This document shows, piece by piece, positions 61,476 to 64,000 of a stretch of DNA of 64,000 bases (position 1 is the first letter of the stretch; every line of letters starts with the position of its first letter). The position numbers and the translations under genes are program-made. Location: positions 1 through 64,000 of the forward strand of contig CAWHYZ010000010.1 in NCBI GenBank assembly GCA_963833605.1. Direction: 5' to 3'. This stretch comes from JAFAXD01 sp963833605. Its GTDB lineage: Bacteria > Pseudomonadota > Alphaproteobacteria > Rhizobiales > Xanthobacteraceae. The notes under the pieces were generated by a model. That model made no database searches. It had not been told where the DNA came from and saw nothing but the letters and a program-made list of their open reading frames with translations.

Positions 61476-62894
61476 ATGACCGCCCCAGGCACCATCATCG
61501 ACGCGGCTGTGCCGAGCGTCTGGCGCAGCGAACTGATCGAAACGATCAAGCTCGCCGTACCGCTCGCACTCACGCAGCTCGGGCAGATCGCGATGATGAC
61601 CGTCGACCTTGCCTTGATCGGTCGTCTCGGCAACAAAGCCGTGGCAGCCGCCGCACTGGCGCACGGTGTGCTGTTCACCGCCTTCATGTTCGGACTGGGC
61701 CTGGTCGCGGCGGTCGCGCCACTCGCTGCACAGGCGGTGGGCGCGCGCCAACCGCGCGTGGTTCGGCGCGCGCTTCGGGTCGGACTTTGGGCCGCCGTGT
61801 TCGTCGGGGTGCCTCTAAGTTTCGTCCAGCTGTGGGCGGACGACCTGCTGATCTGGTTCGGCCAACCGTCCGACGTAGCGGCGCTGGCACAGCGCTATCT
61901 CACGGGAATGGCCTGGACGCTCATACCGGCGTGGCTGTTCATTGCCGTACGCGGCTTCATGAGTGCGCTCAATCATCCGGAGCCGGCACTCTGGATCACA
62001 CTCGCCGCCATCCCGAGCAACGGACTCCTCGCCTATGCGTTGATCTACGGCGCCTTCGGGCTGCCGGCGCTCGATCTATTAGGCGCCGGCATCGCGACCA
62101 CATGCATCACCGTCGCCATGTTCGTCGCGAGTGTGTGGATCTGCTGCATGCGGCCGCCATTCAGGAAATATCGGATTCTCGGGCATGTCTGGCGTGCAGA
62201 TTGGCCATTGCTCGGACAGTTGAGCGCCATCGGGTTGCCGATTTCGGCGACATTCCTGCTTGAACACGGGTTATTCGCCGCCGCCGCTCTGCTGATGGGC
62301 CTGATCGGCACAATCGCCTTGGCGGCTCATCAGATTGCATTGCAGACCGCGGCGATCGTATTCATGGTTCCGCTCGGCATCGGCATGGCCGCAACCGTGC
62401 GGGTCGGCCACGCGGTGGGCCGGCGCGACGCGGCGGCGACCCGCCGTGCCGGGTTCGCCGCAATGGGACTTGGCGTGGCATTTCAAGCCGCAATGGCTGT
62501 GTGCGTGGTGTTTGCACGCGACGCGATCCCGCACTTCTTTCTCGGCGGCGGCAGCGAACCGCAGACCATCGCGCTTGCCGCGACCTTGTTGTTGATCGGT
62601 GCGAGCTTCTTCGTGGCCGATGGGTTGCAAACCATCGGCGCCGGTGCGCTTCGCGGCTTCAACGATACACGCGTGCCGCTCTTGTTTGCGGCGGTGAGCT
62701 TCTGGTTGGTCGGTTTTGCGTCGGCTTACGTGCTGGCGTTCCGGGCCGGCTTCGGCGCCGTCGGCGTTTGGGTTGGGCTGGTGCTCGGGCTTGGGTTTTA
62801 CGCAGCGCTGCTGCTGTGGCGCTTCAACCTGCTCACCCGCCGCGGATACCTGCCGAAGCTCACCGAGCCACGCCCCACCGCGGCACGGTCATGA
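61476..62894 (+). CDS. MATE-family multidrug efflux transporter
   Basis: 472 residues from ATG 61476; ATGs at 61455 and 61464 are possible and none has a clear ribosome-binding site. Twelve membrane helices in two halves, with MATE signatures LALTQLGQIAMMTVDLALIG, GLVAAVAPLAAQAVGARQPR and GIGMAATVRVGHAVGRRDAA. Exports cationic compounds using Na+ or H+. Its stop overlaps the next start (ATGA). Confidence 0.92.
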   Translation: MTAPGTIIDAAVPSVWRSELIETIKLAVPLALTQLGQIAMMTVDLALIGRLGNKAVAAAALAHGVLFTAFMFGLGLVAAVAPLAAQAVGARQPRVVRRALRVGLWAAVFVGVPLSFVQLWADDLLIWFGQPSDVAALAQRYLTGMAWTLIPAWLFIAVRGFMSALNHPEPALWITLAAIPSNGLLAYALIYGAFGLPALDLLGAGIATTCITVAMFVASVWICCMRPPFRKYRILGHVWRADWPLLGQLSAIGLPISATFLLEHGLFAAAALLMGLIGTIALAAHQIALQTAAIVFMVPLGIGMAATVRVGHAVGRRDAAATRRAGFAAMGLGVAFQAAMAVCVVFARDAIPHFFLGGGSEPQTIALAATLLLIGASFFVADGLQTIGAGALRGFNDTRVPLLFAAVSFWLVGFASAYVLAFRAGFGAVGVWVGLVLGLGFYAALLLWRFNLLTRRGYLPKLTEPRPTAARS

Positions 62895-64000
62895 TCGAAC
62901 AGCTCGTCATCACGCGCGTCGGCCATCGTGGCGACGGCGTCGTCGATACGCAAGCCGGGCCGATTTACGTGCCCTACACGCTTCCGGGCGAAACCGTCGA
63001 AGTCGAGCCGTGGCCTGGTCACCTGGATCGGCGGCAGTTGCTACGCGTCGAGACCGCAAGCGCAGAACGTGTTGCACCGATCTGTCCGCATTTTGGCGTG
63101 TGCGGCGGCTGCGCCGTGCAGCACTGGACCTGGGACCGCTATCACGCCTGGAAACGCGACCTCGTGGTCAGCGCATTGCGCCAAGCCGGACTGCCGGCGC
63201 CGGTCGATGATCTGGTCGACGCCCATGGCGAAGGCCGCCGGCGCGCGACTTTCCACGCCCGCGCGGGCACGCACGGCATTCTGGCGGTCGGCTTCGCGGC
63301 CGCGCACCAGCACCACGTCGTGCCGATCGACCGCTGCCCCATTCTGGCGCCCGGTCTCGACGGCGCGCTCGCGGCGGCCTGGGCAATCGCTCAGACGCTC
63401 GCGCCGTTCAACAAGCCGCTCGACATTGCGATCACGGCAGCCGACAGCGGCCTCGACGTTAACGTCCGTGGCTCCGGCCCGCTGACGCCAGATATCTCAC
63501 AGGCGCTCGCGCGTATCGCCGAAAACCACCATCTCGTTCGGCTGACGCGCCATGGTGAACTGGTGGCGCGGCGCGCGGTACCGACGATCCGGATCGGCCG
63601 CGCCAATGTCGAGTTACCACCGGGCACGTTTCTGCAGGCCACCGCGCAGGGCGAGATCGAGCTCGCGCGCCGTGTTGTAGCCCATCTCAGCGGCGCAAAA
63701 TCTGTCGCGGACCTGTTCTGCGGCATCGGCCCATTCAGTCTACGAATTGCCGAGTTTGCGCGCATCGTCGCAGTCGACGGTGACGCGGGCGCCGTCCAGG
63801 CGCTCGGCAAAGCGGCGCGGACGCCCGGGCTCCGGCCGATCGAGGTGACGCATCGCGATCTGTTTCGACGGCCTTTGGCGGCGCAGGAGTTGCGGCACGT
63901 CGACGCGGTCGTGTTCGACCCGCCGCGACAGGGTGCGCAAGCGCAGGCACGCGAGATCGCCAGCAGTGCGGTGCGCGTCGTGGTTGCGGTGTCATGCAAT
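62891..64000 (+). CDS. TrmA/RlmD-family RNA m5U methyltransferase, 3' end off the window
   Basis: 370 residues visible from ATG 62891 (ATGA overlap with the MATE stop). A TRAM-like N-terminus (VGHRGDGVVDTQAGPIYVPY) and an Fe-S cysteine set CPHFGVCGGCAVQHW are followed by the methyltransferase: LPPGTFLQATAQGEIELARR, VADLFCGIGPFSLRIAEFAR (SAM loop), VVFDPPRQGAQAQ and VVAVSCN (catalytic Cys). It methylates U in 23S rRNA (RlmD-type) or tRNA. The last ~40 residues, including the Glu general base, are outside. Confidence 0.93.
   Translation, partial: MIEQLVITRVGHRGDGVVDTQAGPIYVPYTLPGETVEVEPWPGHLDRRQLLRVETASAERVAPICPHFGVCGGCAVQHWTWDRYHAWKRDLVVSALRQAGLPAPVDDLVDAHGEGRRRATFHARAGTHGILAVGFAAAHQHHVVPIDRCPILAPGLDGALAAAWAIAQTLAPFNKPLDIAITAADSGLDVNVRGSGPLTPDISQALARIAENHHLVRLTRHGELVARRAVPTIRIGRANVELPPGTFLQATAQGEIELARRVVAHLSGAKSVADLFCGIGPFSLRIAEFARIVAVDGDAGAVQALGKAARTPGLRPIEVTHRDLFRRPLAAQELRHVDAVVFDPPRQGAQAQAREIASSAVRVVVAVSCN

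Noticed and set aside
1..64000. CRISPR array or rRNA operon
   Set aside because: No regularly spaced direct repeats of 25-40 nt and no rRNA-like sequence were seen.

Overview
The window looks like an alphaproteobacterial chromosome of the Rhizobiales/Xanthobacteraceae type (Bradyrhizobium-Afipia-Pseudolabrys neighbourhood). This rests on high GC, CsbD and DUF3309-like stress genes, FNR/FixK-type boxes of the form TTGAY-N4-RTCAA, and an xseB...dxs-tlyA core block with rhizobial-type products. No rRNA is present. One tRNA gene, tRNA-Gln(TTG), sits at 45238-45312 on the minus strand.

Layout. (1) 1-2331: chromosome left of an inferred island, with an IS1182-type transposase cut by the window edge and a decayed TctC-type binding-protein gene. 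(2) 2332-45251: an inferred genomic island of about 43 kb. It is bounded by a 15-nt direct repeat that equals the 3' end of the tRNA-Gln gene. (2a) 2.5-7.8 kb is a replication/recombination-like module: an excisionase-like HTH, a frameshifted accessory gene, a family-A DNA polymerase with a DEDD exonuclease domain, a small basic protein and a truncated PolB-type exonuclease. (2b) 7.3-12.6 kb holds a translationally coupled NHL-repeat/sphingomyelinase-like pair and a MepA murein endopeptidase. Six copies of a T-tract-G-C-tract repeat lie between these genes, two of them directly at gene breakpoints. (2c) 13-16.1 kb is a nest of insertion sequences: IS3 and ISNCY copies inside the two ends of an IS21-like element. 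(2d) 16.1-37.5 kb is a patchwork of small stress and envelope genes (CsbD, small membrane proteins, zinc ribbon, HWE/HisKA_2 kinase, AI-2E transporter, Crp-type regulator). It contains many remnants (RlpA, DedA, ADH, LOG, integrase, ABC binding proteins) and an intact TctC-tannase operon. (2e) 37.8-44.4 kb is a low-oxygen-type set: P-type ATPase, flavin reductase, two nitroreductases and a CBS-BON protein, two of them preceded by FNR/FixK boxes. (3) 45.3-64 kb: ordinary core chromosome. It has a fatty-acid/acyl-CoA cluster, an HDAC-family deacetylase, xseB, a methyltransferase/lipase pair, a ThDP enzyme, an IS110 element, a ligase-less LigD, dxs, tlyA, a MATE pump and a TrmA/RlmD-type methyltransferase.

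The main non-gene signals are these. The tRNA-Gln att-like repeat defines the island. A motif close to GTGAGCAATTTTGAGCAGAC occurs eleven times between 17.3 and 37.1 kb, mostly upstream of small genes and once upstream of a candidate small RNA with a C9 loop and an intrinsic terminator. The T-tract-G-C-tract repeats sit at cassette junctions. Four FNR/FixK boxes support an oxygen-responsive regulon. Many genes in the island are frameshifted or truncated, so it is probably an old, decaying island no longer mobile by its own means.
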